64,000 bases of DNA, taken from the NCBI RefSeq assembly GCF_042477335.2, contig NC_091260.1, positions 54,393,001-54,457,000 of the forward strand. Direction: 5' to 3'. Position numbers and translations under genes: made by a program. Numbering within the stretch: position 1 is the first letter of the stretch; each line of letters starts with the position of its first letter. Positions 54,290 to 64,000 of this stretch are shown one piece after another. Origin of the DNA: Ovis canadensis (Eukaryota > Chordata > Mammalia > Artiodactyla > Bovidae). The notes under the pieces were generated by a model. The model was not told where the DNA came from. It saw nothing but the letters and a program-made list of their open reading frames with translations, and ran no database searches.

Positions 54290-54430
54290 GCGGGTGTTCT
54301 AATGGAAAGGACATCACTGGGAACCAGAAGACCTGAGTTCCAGTCTGTTTTGCTCCTGGTTTTATGAAAGTGGGAGTATCTCTTAATTGAGCTGTCATTT
54401 TCCTCATCTGTAAAATAAGGCTGCCTTTTG
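54290..54430 (+). mobile_element. MIR SINE
   Basis: GGGAACCAGAAGACCTGAGTTCCAG and TCATTTTCCTCATCTGTAAAATAAGG are MIR words. Confidence 0.78.
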
Positions 54431-54499
54431 TGGTTAAAACTTGTAATTCTGAAACACAGTTGCCATATTTCATGGAATAATAAGATGCTATGTCTTGGA

Positions 54500-54705
54500 A
54501 GCACTTCTCTGGTGGCTAGGCGGTAAAGAATCCGCCTGCCAATACTGGAGATTTCGGTTCGACCCCTGGGTAGGGAAGATCCTCTGGAGAAGGAAATGGC
54601 ATCCTACTGCAGTATTCTTGTTGGAAAATCCCATGGAGAGAGGAGCCTGGCGGGCTACAGTCCATGGGGTTGTAAATGAGGCAGACAGGAGTAGCAACTA
54701 AACAA
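54500..54705 (+). mobile_element. Bov-tA SINE
   Basis: Head GAAGCACTTCTCTGGTGGCTA, B-box-like GGTTCGACCCC, body ending GTAGCAACTAAACAAG. Diverged. Confidence 0.83.
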
Positions 54706-55507
54706 GACCATATATTGTAAAGAAAAGGGTTTCATTATTTTATGTATCACTTAAAAAAACCCCACTACCGATTGAAATCGCTCAATGCTTAAGACACCAT
54801 TGATTTTTAAGAGATATATAAATATTTTATTGATGAAATTGAAATTTACTAATTGTTGAACGCCTTGAACGTATGTGGCGTATTTTACAAGTCCTTTTAC
54901 CTTGACGCTTACTTGCAGAAAAAGGACTGAGATGACAGATTATTGGAGCAAAAACGGTTAAAAAAAAGTCTTTGCTTACAAGTTGTGATCGTTAAACACT
55001 GGCGAAGTTTCAGCTACTTTAAACAGCTGATAATGTTCGTGAAGGGAGAAAAATCAAGCCGTTTTTCTTTCTCTGGAAAATAGGAGATAACTAATGAGCA
55101 TCTGTGTCATATATCTACTGGTACCAAGTACTATGTGTTCTAGACAAGACTATTTAACCACTACATTTTAATTGTTTAACACTATTTTTCTGTTACACTG
55201 TTGCAGAGTGATGATAGATTTGTTGGATTATTTATTAACTGTTTACTGAAAACGTAGCTTTGTGGCAGTTTTGAAGTTTTTTTTCCTAATGCAAACCTAT
55301 AGATAGAAATGAGGGCAGGAAATGCCAATTTAAAGATACTTAATCACTTTTTGATGAAAATATTTGCATATATGTATTTTATCCCAGTATAGGAAGCTAT
55401 TACAGAATTTCTGTATCTAGTTTTTTTTTTGTTTTTTTTTTTTAACTTTGAATCTTAATAGTTTTAGTAAACTGTTAGGTCAATCCAAAATATTAAACTG
55501 ATTGTTA
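54706..55507. other. Intronic stretch, nothing recognised
   Basis: A/T-rich; no gene, RNA or confident repeat. Confidence 0.5.
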
Positions 55508-55683
55508 CATATTTATGTGTGTCTAATACGGAAGACCTGGGTTCCACCCCTGGGTCAGAAAGATCTGGAGAAGGAAATGGCAACCCACTCCATTATTGGC
55601 TGGAGAATACCATGGACGGAGGAGCCTGGCAGGCTACAGTCCATGGGGTTGCAGAGTCTGACACGCATGAGCGACTAACACTT
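55508..55683 (+). mobile_element. Bov-tA SINE, 5'-truncated
   Basis: Begins inside the head (GGAAGACCTGGGTTCCACCCC) and ends GAGCGACTAACACTTT. Small deletions in the body. Confidence 0.83.
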
Positions 55684-57954
55684 TAATGAGAAAAGACTAG
55701 TCTTTTGACGTTACTTATTTATGTATATATTGGCAAAACTAATTTTTAAGATACTTTATTCTTGTACATAACATGTTACATGGAATTGTTTGTTTTTAAT
55801 GGAATGAAATGAGATTCAGTAATGCTAATACTTGTTCAAGGATGATCAACAAATAATAGTAAAAGCATATGCAAAAAATGCAGTGATGGTGTTCATCTTT
55901 CTTCCTGTCTAGAAATCATTAAAATACAACTTTCAGACATGGAAAACCATGGATTACTTACCAAAAAATTTTTTCCTTTTAATTTAAAGGATATAAACTC
56001 AAGGAAATCTTAAACATTTACCTGTTGGATTACATGAATAATTGGCTTCACTTGTAGAGTACAGATAACTGAAAGTAACTGTTTCTTAAGTCTAGGTTTA
56101 ATTGTGGTTCTTAGTTTTCTTAGTTACAGCTATGTAAAGTGTTTGATTAAATTTATTTTAAGTTTAAGCTTTCTTTTTGCTTGTTAGTATTTGAGATTTA
56201 TAATGGTATGCTAAATAGCAAAGTTCTTTAAGAGATGTTATAAGAATCTAAGTCCTGCTACTAATAATTTTTAGATAAACCAAGTTTTTCTTTTGTATAA
56301 TGCATATTAGATATTTTGTGATAAGCTTTTACTCAATCTTTGTGCTACATGTTCCATCAGCTACTGAATAATTTTTCTTCCTGCTTTCTATATTTCTTTT
56401 TTTTTTTCTTTTTGTATTTCTTCTACCACTACTAAATAAACCTACGTGCCATTTGGCCACTATTGCAAATGTAATCTTTTCATTTTCTTACCATTCATGT
56501 GCTTTTTCCCCTCTTGGAAATTATAAAATCAAAAAAATTATTAATTATTGTGTTTATATGTATATGTTTCTGATAGAATGTTTATTTGGGGTGTGCAGGA
56601 CAAAGCAGATTTCAGGCATGGTGAAAAAAATCGGAATGGCTTCATGGCAGAAAGAGAACTTGGTTGGATAGGTACCTACTTCATTCAGTACAGTACTCTT
56701 TTTTTGTTTGAGAATATATACTTTAAAACTTTTAGACATAATTTTATAATAAATTTTGGAGAAAACCATTTTAACAGTTGTAAGGACTTACCGTAGCAAA
56801 GAATGTGAGAAACATAATACTTAGTGGAAAAACTTGCTAAAAATTAATGTTTCATAGGATCAAATCAGTTTTTTTCCTCTCTTACTGGGAGTTATACAGA
56901 AGTTCTCATAGAAGTTCTTCAGTTTTTTAAGGAATTTTGTGGCATAAACAAATACACTATACGTAATACAAACTAACGTAATCCCATTATAGTTTACTAG
57001 TATTAGGACATAATCTTTTCTTTGAGAGTTTTAAACAGCCAGTTTCTCTTATTCCTTAGAAAAGCCATGGATATTTCAGTTCTTGTCACCTTTTTATCTA
57101 CTCAAGATACTTGTCTGTTTCCTGCATAACCTGAATCTTTAGTTTGTGCTTAAACTTTCTTTGTTCTGTCTATAATTCTTATCTGAATGTTATTCTACCT
57201 TCAATAAAGTTAGCTATTTAAAATAATCATTTAGCAACATTTTTTACCCTTTTAATATCTAGAATTTATTGAGTGTAAAAACTTGAGTAATGATTATATA
57301 GCGATCCGAGATAATTGCCCCCATATCTTAGAATAATAATATTCCTAAATAATAAATGCTTAAGTGGATTTTGACTGTTGTCTGGATATTAGCTTAAACA
57401 TCTGCTAGTCATCTCATCTAGTGATTCTTGAGATGTCTTTTGGACATCTGTTCTTAAAGGATGAGTATCTCTTCACATCACTAAGGTAACTAGGATAGGC
57501 TGATTAAGCAGTGAATTTTCTTTTTTTTCCTTCTCTTTTTTCCTTTTTATTGGAGTGTAGAGTTAAGAATATTGTATCTTGGAGGAAAGAATAAAAGTAA
57601 CACTAGTAAGGTCACTAACAGAGACTGTGAAAAAACCAGATGAACAGGTTTTTGAAACCAATGTTAGTGATGGAAATTTACTGGCTCTACTGAAAAAAAT
57701 TTACTGCAGCTGCTAATTATGTTAACTCTTCCATTGTTGAATTAGAGATCTTAGGGTTCATATTGCATGGATGAATTTGAAATAATGAACATTTTCTTTC
57801 CAAAAGGATTAGTGCTATTACAGGGATGTGTCCTGTATGTGTTATTAATAGCCTTAAGGGCAGTGTGAGCCAAAATAGCACTCTATAGAATGCTTAAAGT
57901 GTATTCTTGACTGTGCTTTTGCTTTTGTAGCCTGCTTCACAGTATACTACAATG
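55684..57954. other. Intronic stretch without recognised repeats
   Basis: About 2.3 kb of A/T-rich DNA with T-runs (for example 56390-56415 and 57520-57550). No exon-like frame with splice sites, RNA gene or young repeat. It is the longest repeat-poor stretch in the window. Confidence 0.5.
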
Positions 57955-58125
57955 AAAAGGGAATGAGCTAGTCACACTTTGGATTTGAATCTCTCTTTAG
58001 GCACTTGTCCAAGTGCCTTAATTTTTCTACAACTTGGTTTCTTCAGCTGACTTGCTTTGAGGTGAAGATTAAATATAAAACTTCCTGGCCTAGTGCCTGA
58101 TTTTCAATAGGTACTTTACCCATGT
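57955..58125 (+). mobile_element. MIR SINE
   Basis: GGATTTGAATCTCTC, TTGTCCAAGTGCCTTAATTTTTC, CTTGGTTTCTTCAGC and CCTGGCCTAGTGCCTG follow MIR. Confidence 0.68.
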
Positions 58126-58230
58126 TAGTTTTCAGCAGAGATTTGCATAATAATATTAAAAGGGTTCTAAAAGCTATCCTTAGTTGATATCTATCCTACA
58201 TTTAATATATGAAGTTTCATCATCTCAGCA

Positions 58231-58361
58231 GAGAAGGAAATGGCAACCCACTCCAGTATTCTTGCCTGGAGAATCCCAGGGACGGAGGAGCCTGGTAGGC
58301 TGCCATCTATGGGGTCGCACAGAGTCAGACACAACTGAAGCAACTGAGCAGCAGCAGCAGC
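58231..58361 (+). mobile_element. Bov-A SINE monomer
   Basis: GAGAAGGAAATGGCAACCC to GAAGCAACTGAGCAGCAGCAG. Low divergence. Confidence 0.9.
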
Positions 58362-58619
58362 ATCTATCTCAATGTTAAAAGTAGGTACTTGAGTATCAGT
58401 TGACAGCCTCAGTTTCAGTGTCAGTTTAATAGAGACCTCCAAATTTTTAATTACTTGCAAGTAACATGATTATAATTAACAGACAAATATGAGAAATAAT
58501 AAGAATTCAGATTTCCTGCATCTAAGATCAGGGAAATATTGGTAACACTCATGTTTCATCAATGTCAGATTAGATAATTATATTTCAAATAAGTTCTTTG
58601 TACATAGCCATAAAATCTA
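58362..58619. other. Unassigned intronic sequence
   Basis: Nothing recognised. Confidence 0.4.
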
Positions 58620-59055
58620 TTAGGTAGATCTAAAACTAATGAGATAATGCAAAACATTTTAAGGAAAAAATAGGCTATAAAGAACATAAAAGAAGACACA
58701 CATGAAGATGGGCTGTGTTCATGGAGTGAAAAAAAATCAATACTATCAAGTTAATCAGTTTTCTCCTGAGTAGTCTGTATGTTTAATGTAATTCCAATAA
58801 AAACCACAGCAGACTTTTTGGGGTAACTTGACAAAGAAATTCTTACGTTGACAGTGAAGAGAGTATTTGTCCAAAAGCAGTCAAGACAGTCCTGTCATGA
58901 TATCATGCATTTAGCAGGGACCAAAAGACATTAAACAGGAAAATGTGGTTTTGGTAGAGGGACAGACAGATCGTTGGCTTACAGTAGAGATCCCAGAAAT
59001 AGATGTGTGCTTATGGGGAGTGGATTAGAATATATGGCTGTTTAAGTAGAGATAC
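58620..59055 (+). mobile_element. Old L1 ORF2 fragment
   Basis: GTTCATGGAGTGAAAAAAAATCAATACTATC, AATGTAATTCCAATAAAAACC, GAGGGACAGACAGATCG and ATCCCAGAAATAGATG follow L1 ORF2 order in sense, heavily mutated. Confidence 0.6.
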
Positions 59056-59689
59056 TTGTCAAAAAAAACAAATCAGCCAAATTTTTATTCAGAAATAAAT
59101 AATCAGAATAATCAGAAAACAGTCCTTCGGCTTGTAAATGTAGTAACTGACAAAGTATGTTAGAATTACTAGAAAGAGATTAAAGGTGGGGAGTGTGCCT
59201 ACGGTACTTATCCATACATTGTCCTTGGCATCACTCTATCATAACTGGGGTCGTTGTTCTAAGCACAACATTGCTTAAGTGTTTTGTGAAAGCTGTGTAC
59301 AGTGCAGCTCTTAATTCACCCTTACACAGGGCCAATTATTGAAATAAAGAACATTTGACATTTTGGGTTTTTTTATTATTAGTCTCCTAATGTAATAAGT
59401 ACATTAAAATGCATTTGTAGGGAGTAACTTGCAGTACGCATAGTTCCTGCTCTCAAGGAGTTTACTCTGCTGGAAAATGAGAGTAGGGGCAGGTATACCT
59501 ACAGGTAACTCTGCCATGGTAACAATCATACTGACTTTTAATAAAAAACTTAAATGGGGAATTGGAGCATTTCAGCTATGGGGTTTGAGGTAGTCTCCAT
59601 GGTATTTAATTCTGAAAATCAAGGCAGGGTCATTTTAGACAAAATGTGTTGGCCAAGGCAAGAAGAAATTAAATTCTTTTTCGGTTTGT
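59056..59689. other. Unassigned intronic sequence
   Basis: Nothing recognised. Confidence 0.4.
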
Positions 59690-59808
59690 GTAGGTTTTTT
59701 TGGACACACCATGTGGCATGTAGGGATCTTAGTTCCCCAGGGATTGAACATGTGCCCTCAACAGTGAAAGCACAGAGTCCTAACCACTGGACTGCCAGGA
59801 AATTCCAT
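59690..59808 (-). mobile_element. CHR-type SINE, antisense
   Basis: ACCATGTGGCATGTAGGGATC, CTTAGTTCCCCAGGG and a head ending GGACTGCCAGGAAATTCC. Confidence 0.78.
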
Positions 59809-59839
59809 GAATTAAATTCTTAATATGGTTGGTAGTTGG

Positions 59840-60190
59840 TGGGTTCTGAAGTCCTGGCTCCCTCTACCAGTTTCCATGTGACATTGGGCAAACAATCCTT
59901 TGGTACTTGAGTTTCTTCATCTATAAATTAGAGATAATACCAATAATTATCTCACAGGATTGAAATTTTTTGAAAAATTCTCCCTTGAAGTGTGATATAT
60001 ATGAAAAGAACACATATAATAAGAGTATAGCTTGATGAAATGTCAGAAGCTGGGCACCACTGTATAACCAGCACCCAGACCAAGAAACAACATTATCAGC
60101 ATCCCAGGAGGCCTCTACATTCTCCATTGTGGTTTGAGAATTCAATGAGATAACATTTGTAAGGTGCTCAGAATATTCAGTAGGCATTTG
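59840..60190 (+). mobile_element. MIR SINE split by an older L1-like insert
   Basis: The left part, 59840-59968 (CATGTGACATTGGGCAAAC, GTTTCTTCATCTATAAATTAG), and the right part, about 60135-60190 (CAATGAGATAACATTTGTAAGG), are MIR. Between them lies sequence including ACCAGCACCCAGACCAAGAAAC, an L1-3'-end-like word. Confidence 0.6.
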
Positions 60191-60664
60191 GGAGTGAGCT
60201 CAGAATTGGGATAAGGGTCGTAGTGTAAATGTGAATATTAGCCATATGGTGGTGAATCCACCATTGTAGCTGTGAGTATGGATGAACCAGAGGAACTACT
60301 TGTCATGCATCAAACATTTAAACATTTAGTAAACTTTTTTGAATGAGTGGGGGAAAAAAATAGAGTCAGGGTTACAAATTTGGGGAACTTCCGTGTTGAA
60401 AGTAGAGCCAGAGAAAGAAACAAATAACTGGGCCAGGGTGGTGGTGAACAGAGCTAGGAGAATGTAGTGTTCATAAAAACTAAAAGAAGATAAAGTAGTC
60501 AGCAATATTAAGGCTTTAGAGAGGCCAAGTAAAGAATTGACAGTTATCAAAATCATTGCTTTAATTTTCATGGGCAGCCATTATAGAAACACTAGAATCA
60601 AAGACAAGCATAAAATTTTGCATAAAATAGGTTTTGCAGTCTAACTTAGTATTCAAATAATTTT
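60191..60664. other. Unassigned intronic sequence
   Basis: Nothing recognised with confidence. Confidence 0.4.
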
Positions 60665-60830
60665 TTTAAAATTCGTTGAAGTATGGTTGATTTACAAGGC
60701 TGTATTTCTGCTGTACTGCAAAGTGGCTCAGTTGTATACACATTCTTTTTTATGGTCTTTTCCATTATAGTTTATCCCAGGATATTGAATATAGGTCCCT
60801 GTGCTCTACAGTAGGACTTTGTTTATCCAC
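60665..60830 (-). mobile_element. L1 3'-UTR fragment, antisense
   Basis: TTGAAGTATGGTTGATTTACAAGG and TTTATCCCAGGATATTGAATATAGG. Related to 25118-25300. Confidence 0.72.
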
Positions 60831-61380
60831 AAATAAATTATTGAGGGTCCTAGAGATTAAATGGGCTTAAAGTATTGGGAGGCACCGTGTTTAAAGATTA
60901 AAAAAAAGTGAAAATAAAATTTTGAATTAATTTTTTATTTCTTGAAAAAGATAATATAGTGTATAATTGCATTATACTGGTATAGTAGTCTGCATTAAAT
61001 GGGCAGAGAACTTGAAATTTGAAGAATGATACTTTTTGATAGAAAAAAAATGAGCCTTTAAAAAATACATATAAATGAGGGCAAAGAGTGATATGGTTTA
61101 TGAAGATGACTTTATTGCTTTTTTCACTACCCCAGTTCTACCCATCCCAAACCAGTTTTTTACTATAAGCAGACATAGTCATTATAAGTTTAATCAAAAT
61201 ACTCTTATGCTTAAAATCCTTCATTTGCTAACCTTTACTTTCAGAATATCTGGTTATCCTGGCTTCACATTTAGAGGATTTGGGGGTCTTATTATATAAA
61301 CTTACAGTTCATTATTCAAATGATATCCAAAAAATTCTGAAAAAATACTAGTAAAAAGAAAAACTGACATGAAGAGTAGG
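60831..61380. other. Unassigned intronic sequence
   Basis: Nothing recognised. Frame 61075-61299 has no known feature. Confidence 0.4.
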
Positions 61381-62690
61381 TTGTTGCTCATTGTTCAGTT
61401 GCGTCTGACTCTTTGCCATCCCATGGAGTGCAGCATACCAGGCCTCCCTGACCTTCACCATCTCCCAGAGCTTGCTCACACTCATGTCCATCGAGTAGGT
61501 TACGCCATCCAGCCATCTTGTCCTCTGTCGTCCCCTTCTCCTCCTGCCTTCAGTCTTTGCCAGCATCAGGGTCTTTTCTAATGAGCAGTTCTTCGCATCA
61601 GGTGGTGAAAGTATTGGAGCTTCAGTATCAGTCCTTCTAATGAATATTCAAGATTGATTTCCTTTAGAATTGACTTGTTTGATCTCCTTGCAGTCCAAGG
61701 GACTCTGAAGAGTCTTCTACAAAACCACAGTTCAAAAGCATCAATTCTTTGTCACTCAAGTCTTCTTTATCGTCCAACTCTTTACATCCATACGTGACAA
61801 CTGGAAAAACCATAGCTTTGACTAGATGGACTTTTGTTAGCAAAGTAATGTCTCTCCTTTTAAATTTTCTGTCTATGTTGGTCATAGCTTTTCTTCCAAG
61901 GAGCAAGTGTCTTTTAATTTCATGGCTGCAGTCACCATCTTCAGTGATTTTGGAGCCCAAGAAAATAAAGTCTGTGACTGTTTCCATTGTTTCCCCATCT
62001 ATTTGCCATGAAAGGATGGGACCAGATGCCATGAACTTAGGTTTTTGAATATTGAGTTTTAAGCCAGCTTTTCCACTCTCCTCTTTCACCTTCTTCAAGA
62101 GGCTTTTTAGTTCCTCTTCACACTCTGCCATAAGGTGGTGTCATCTGCATATCTGAGGTTATTGGTATTTCTCCCGGCAATCTTGATTCCAGCTTGTGCT
62201 TCATCCAGCCCAGTATTTCTCATGCTGTACTCTGTATATAAGTTAAATAAGCAGGATAACAATAAACAACCTTGACGTACTCCTTTCCCAATTTTGAACC
62301 AATCTGTTGTTCCATGTCTGGTTCTATTGCTTCTTGACCTGCAGACAGGTTTCTCAAGAGGCAGGTGGGGTGGCCTGATATTTCCATCTCTCTTAAGAAT
62401 TTTCCACAGTTTGTTGTGATCCACAGTCAAAGGCTTTAGCATAGTCAGTGAAGTAGATGTTTTTCTGGAATTCTCTTGCTTTTTCTGTGATCCAACAGAT
62501 GTTGGCAGTTTGATCTCTTGTTCCTCTGCCTTTTCTAAATCCAGCTTGCACATCTGGAAGTTCTCGATTCACATACTGTTGAAGCTTACCTTGGAGAGTT
62601 TTTAGCATTACCTTGCTAGCATGTGAAACGAATGCAATTGTGCAGTAGTTTGAACATTCTTTGGCTCTGTCTGTCTTTGGTAGGTGGGAT
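61381..62690 (-). mobile_element. 5'-truncated BovB LINE, antisense
   Basis: About 1.3 kb from the BovB 3' end into the RT region. Minus-strand frames 61348-61566 (basic tail), 61664-62131 (FIFLGSKITEDGDCSHEIKR) and 62107-62553 (NLRYADDTT) cover the C-terminal half. Frame breaks make it inactive. Confidence 0.88.
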
Positions 62691-63504
62691 GTAATTTTTT
62701 TTAGTTTTCACCTCTCTAAGTATCCATACCTTTCTCTGAAGAAATGTTAATATATTTGAGATACAATGAAAGATGTATTTTTCTTGAGTATAGGAATTTA
62801 TAGAGCACTTTGGTTTAATTTATGGTATCCATCCGCTTTAATTATACCCAATAGCTTGGTTCTTTTTTGAGTAATTCTGTTTACAAATACTTACAAGGAT
62901 TAACATTGCATGACTTTTTCTTTTAGGTGTCTTCCAAAGAAAACGGTTTGCTTATTTTCAAAATGGAATAAAATTTCTTTTATCTCAATTACCATATGGA
63001 TCCACTGGATCTTTTTTTATAAGTCTAAGATTTATCTTAGTGATCTTGTTTTTCTGTTTCTTAAAACATTTTGCTATTTTGTGATCCTAAAAATTATCTT
63101 CTGTTTACTCATCATTTATTTCCAGCTATGCTATGAAAAAAAAAGTAATACAATAGCAAAATGGTTTTGGAAGCACCTCGAAGGATGGTATGGTAGTGAA
63201 ATAAATGGAAGATATTGCATTGCCCAACATTTTGCATCTTTCAAGATGGTATGAAAGAAGAGAGAGACACTACCTTTAATTGTTGGCTTTTAGTTTTCCT
63301 TCAACACAGTTGGGGAGTCAGAATTAGTCATTCTCTGTTCATACTGTCAAAGGAAAAGAAAGTTAACACAAGAAAATATTTGACAGTTATTACATAAATA
63401 ACATGAATGCAAGAACAAAGTGACACTACTCAAGACAAATGATGATGGTGAAATTGATTGCATGAGCAAAATCTCAGCTTAAGGGTCTTTAGATACCATA
63501 TCCT
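62691..63504. other. Intronic stretch, nothing recognised
   Basis: The + frame 62910-63254 (114 codons) is Phe/Ile/Leu-rich and follows a TTTTAG acceptor-like site at about 62921-62926. It does not resemble ZFR and I do not call an exon. Confidence 0.4.
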
Positions 63505-63919
63505 AGATCAGGGATCCCCAACCCCCAGGCCACAGACCATTAGGAATCAGCCACACAGGAGGTGAGTGGCAGGCCAGTGAGGGAAGCTTCCGACTGTGTT
63601 TAACAGAGGCTCCGATCATTCCCTTTAAACCTGAGCTCCACCTGCTGTCGGACCTGCAGAAGTATTAGATTCTCAGTATTAGATTCTCTTTGTAGCTCCT
63701 CCTGTGAGAATCTAATGCCTGATGGTCTGAGGAGGGGCTGAGGTGATGCTAGTGCTGGGGAGCCACTGCAAATACAGATTATTATTAGCAGAGAGATTTG
63801 GCTACACAGAGACCACAATCAGTAGCTGGACTACACAGAGACCACAGTCAGTAGCTGGACTGCACAGAGACCACAATCAGTTGCGTGCAGACTCCTGTCA
63901 GAACCCTATCAGTGAGTGG
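63505..63919 (+). mobile_element. hAT-Charlie (MER1-like) DNA transposon remnant
   Basis: CAGGGATCCCCAACCCCCAGG start, CATTAGGAATCAGCCACACAGGAGG, CTGAGCTCCACCTGCTGTC and GAGAATCTAATGCCTGATGG follow the MER1/Charlie layout. The right part contains a three-copy tandem repeat. Confidence 0.7.
63813..63893 (+). repeat. 29-bp tandem repeat, ~2.8 copies
   Basis: Unit ACACAGAGACCACAATCAG plus TAGCTGGACT, copies starting near 63813, 63842 and 63871. One or two differences per copy. Lies inside the hAT element. Confidence 0.85.
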
Positions 63920-63931
63920 CAGTTGTATGTG

Positions 63932-64000
63932 TGCATGCTAAGTCACTTCAGTTGTGTCCAACTCTTTGTGACCTTGTGGACTGTAGCCTGCCAGGCTCCT
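63932..64000 (-). mobile_element. Bov-A or Bov-tA SINE, antisense, cut by window edge
   Basis: GCATGCTAAGTCACTTCAGTTG to GCCTGCCAGGCTCCT. It continues past the window. Confidence 0.87.

Larger units (their letters stand above)
53259..64000 (+). other. ZFR: ZFR intron 2 (5' part, >10.7 kb)
   Basis: Opens GTAACGG in the CpG island, then becomes A/T-rich. I find no frame resembling the Ala/Thr/Tyr-rich exon 3 of ZFR on the + strand up to 64000, so the intron continues beyond the window. Repeats inside it are listed separately. Confidence 0.85.

Noticed and set aside
62910..63254. 114-codon ORF preceded by an acceptor-like TTTTAG as ZFR exon 3
   Set aside because: The residues (Phe/Ile/Leu-rich) do not match the Ala/Thr/Tyr/Gln-rich start of ZFR exon 3, and there is no supported donor.
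1..64000. CRISPR arrays, operons, phage or bacterial defence systems
   Set aside because: Base composition, spliced gene, CpG island and ruminant SINE/LINE content show a mammalian nuclear locus. The repeats are interspersed retroposons without regular spacers.

Overview
This window is nuclear DNA from a ruminant, very probably a bovid. The evidence is its dense load of pecoran-specific retroposons: BovB (RTE-class LINE), Bov-A/Bov-A2 and Bov-tA SINEs, CHR-type tRNA-Glu SINEs and a ruminant L1. There are no operons and no bacterial or viral genome content. The species cannot be fixed from the sequence alone.

The only host gene I can support is the 5' end of ZFR (zinc finger RNA-binding protein) on the + strand. 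A CpG-island promoter (about 52.6-53.8 kb) carries a ZNF143/SBS-like site and an NRF1-like site. Coding exon 1 is 52825-52861, followed by a 297-bp GC-rich intron 1, coding exon 2 at 53159-53258, and then intron 2 to the window end. The joined reading frame gives the first 45 codons of ZFR plus two bases, ending in an eight-alanine run. Exon 3 is not in the window.

Layout. 1-52.6 kb is intergenic DNA upstream of ZFR, built of nested repeats. 2.5-9 kb holds two copies of an unidentified 0.4-kb repeat, one split by a near-full-length antisense BovB. 14.9-21.9 kb is a Tigger-like DNA transposon split by an L1 that carries a second, tandem 3' end. 22.3-24.4 kb holds an ancient element loaded with SINEs, followed by a solo ERV LTR with a clean 5-bp target duplication. 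25.7-34 kb is a BovB cluster with a 5'-inverted insertion (twin-priming type) nested in a BovB whose middle is inverted. 34-52 kb is a mosaic of SINEs, L1, L2, MIR, MaLR LTRs and DNA-transposon remnants, including a short unidentified retroposed sequence at 45.7 kb. 53.3-64 kb is ZFR intron 2, with fewer repeats and a long quiet stretch.

I found no evidence of a new multi-gene system. The points worth a second look are the insertion structures (composite L1, inverted BovB copies, solo LTR beside a tandem repeat of T-arm-like motifs, unidentified retrocopy) and the translation-start context of ZFR. Repeat family names come from recalled consensus sequences, not a database search, so subfamily assignments are tentative.
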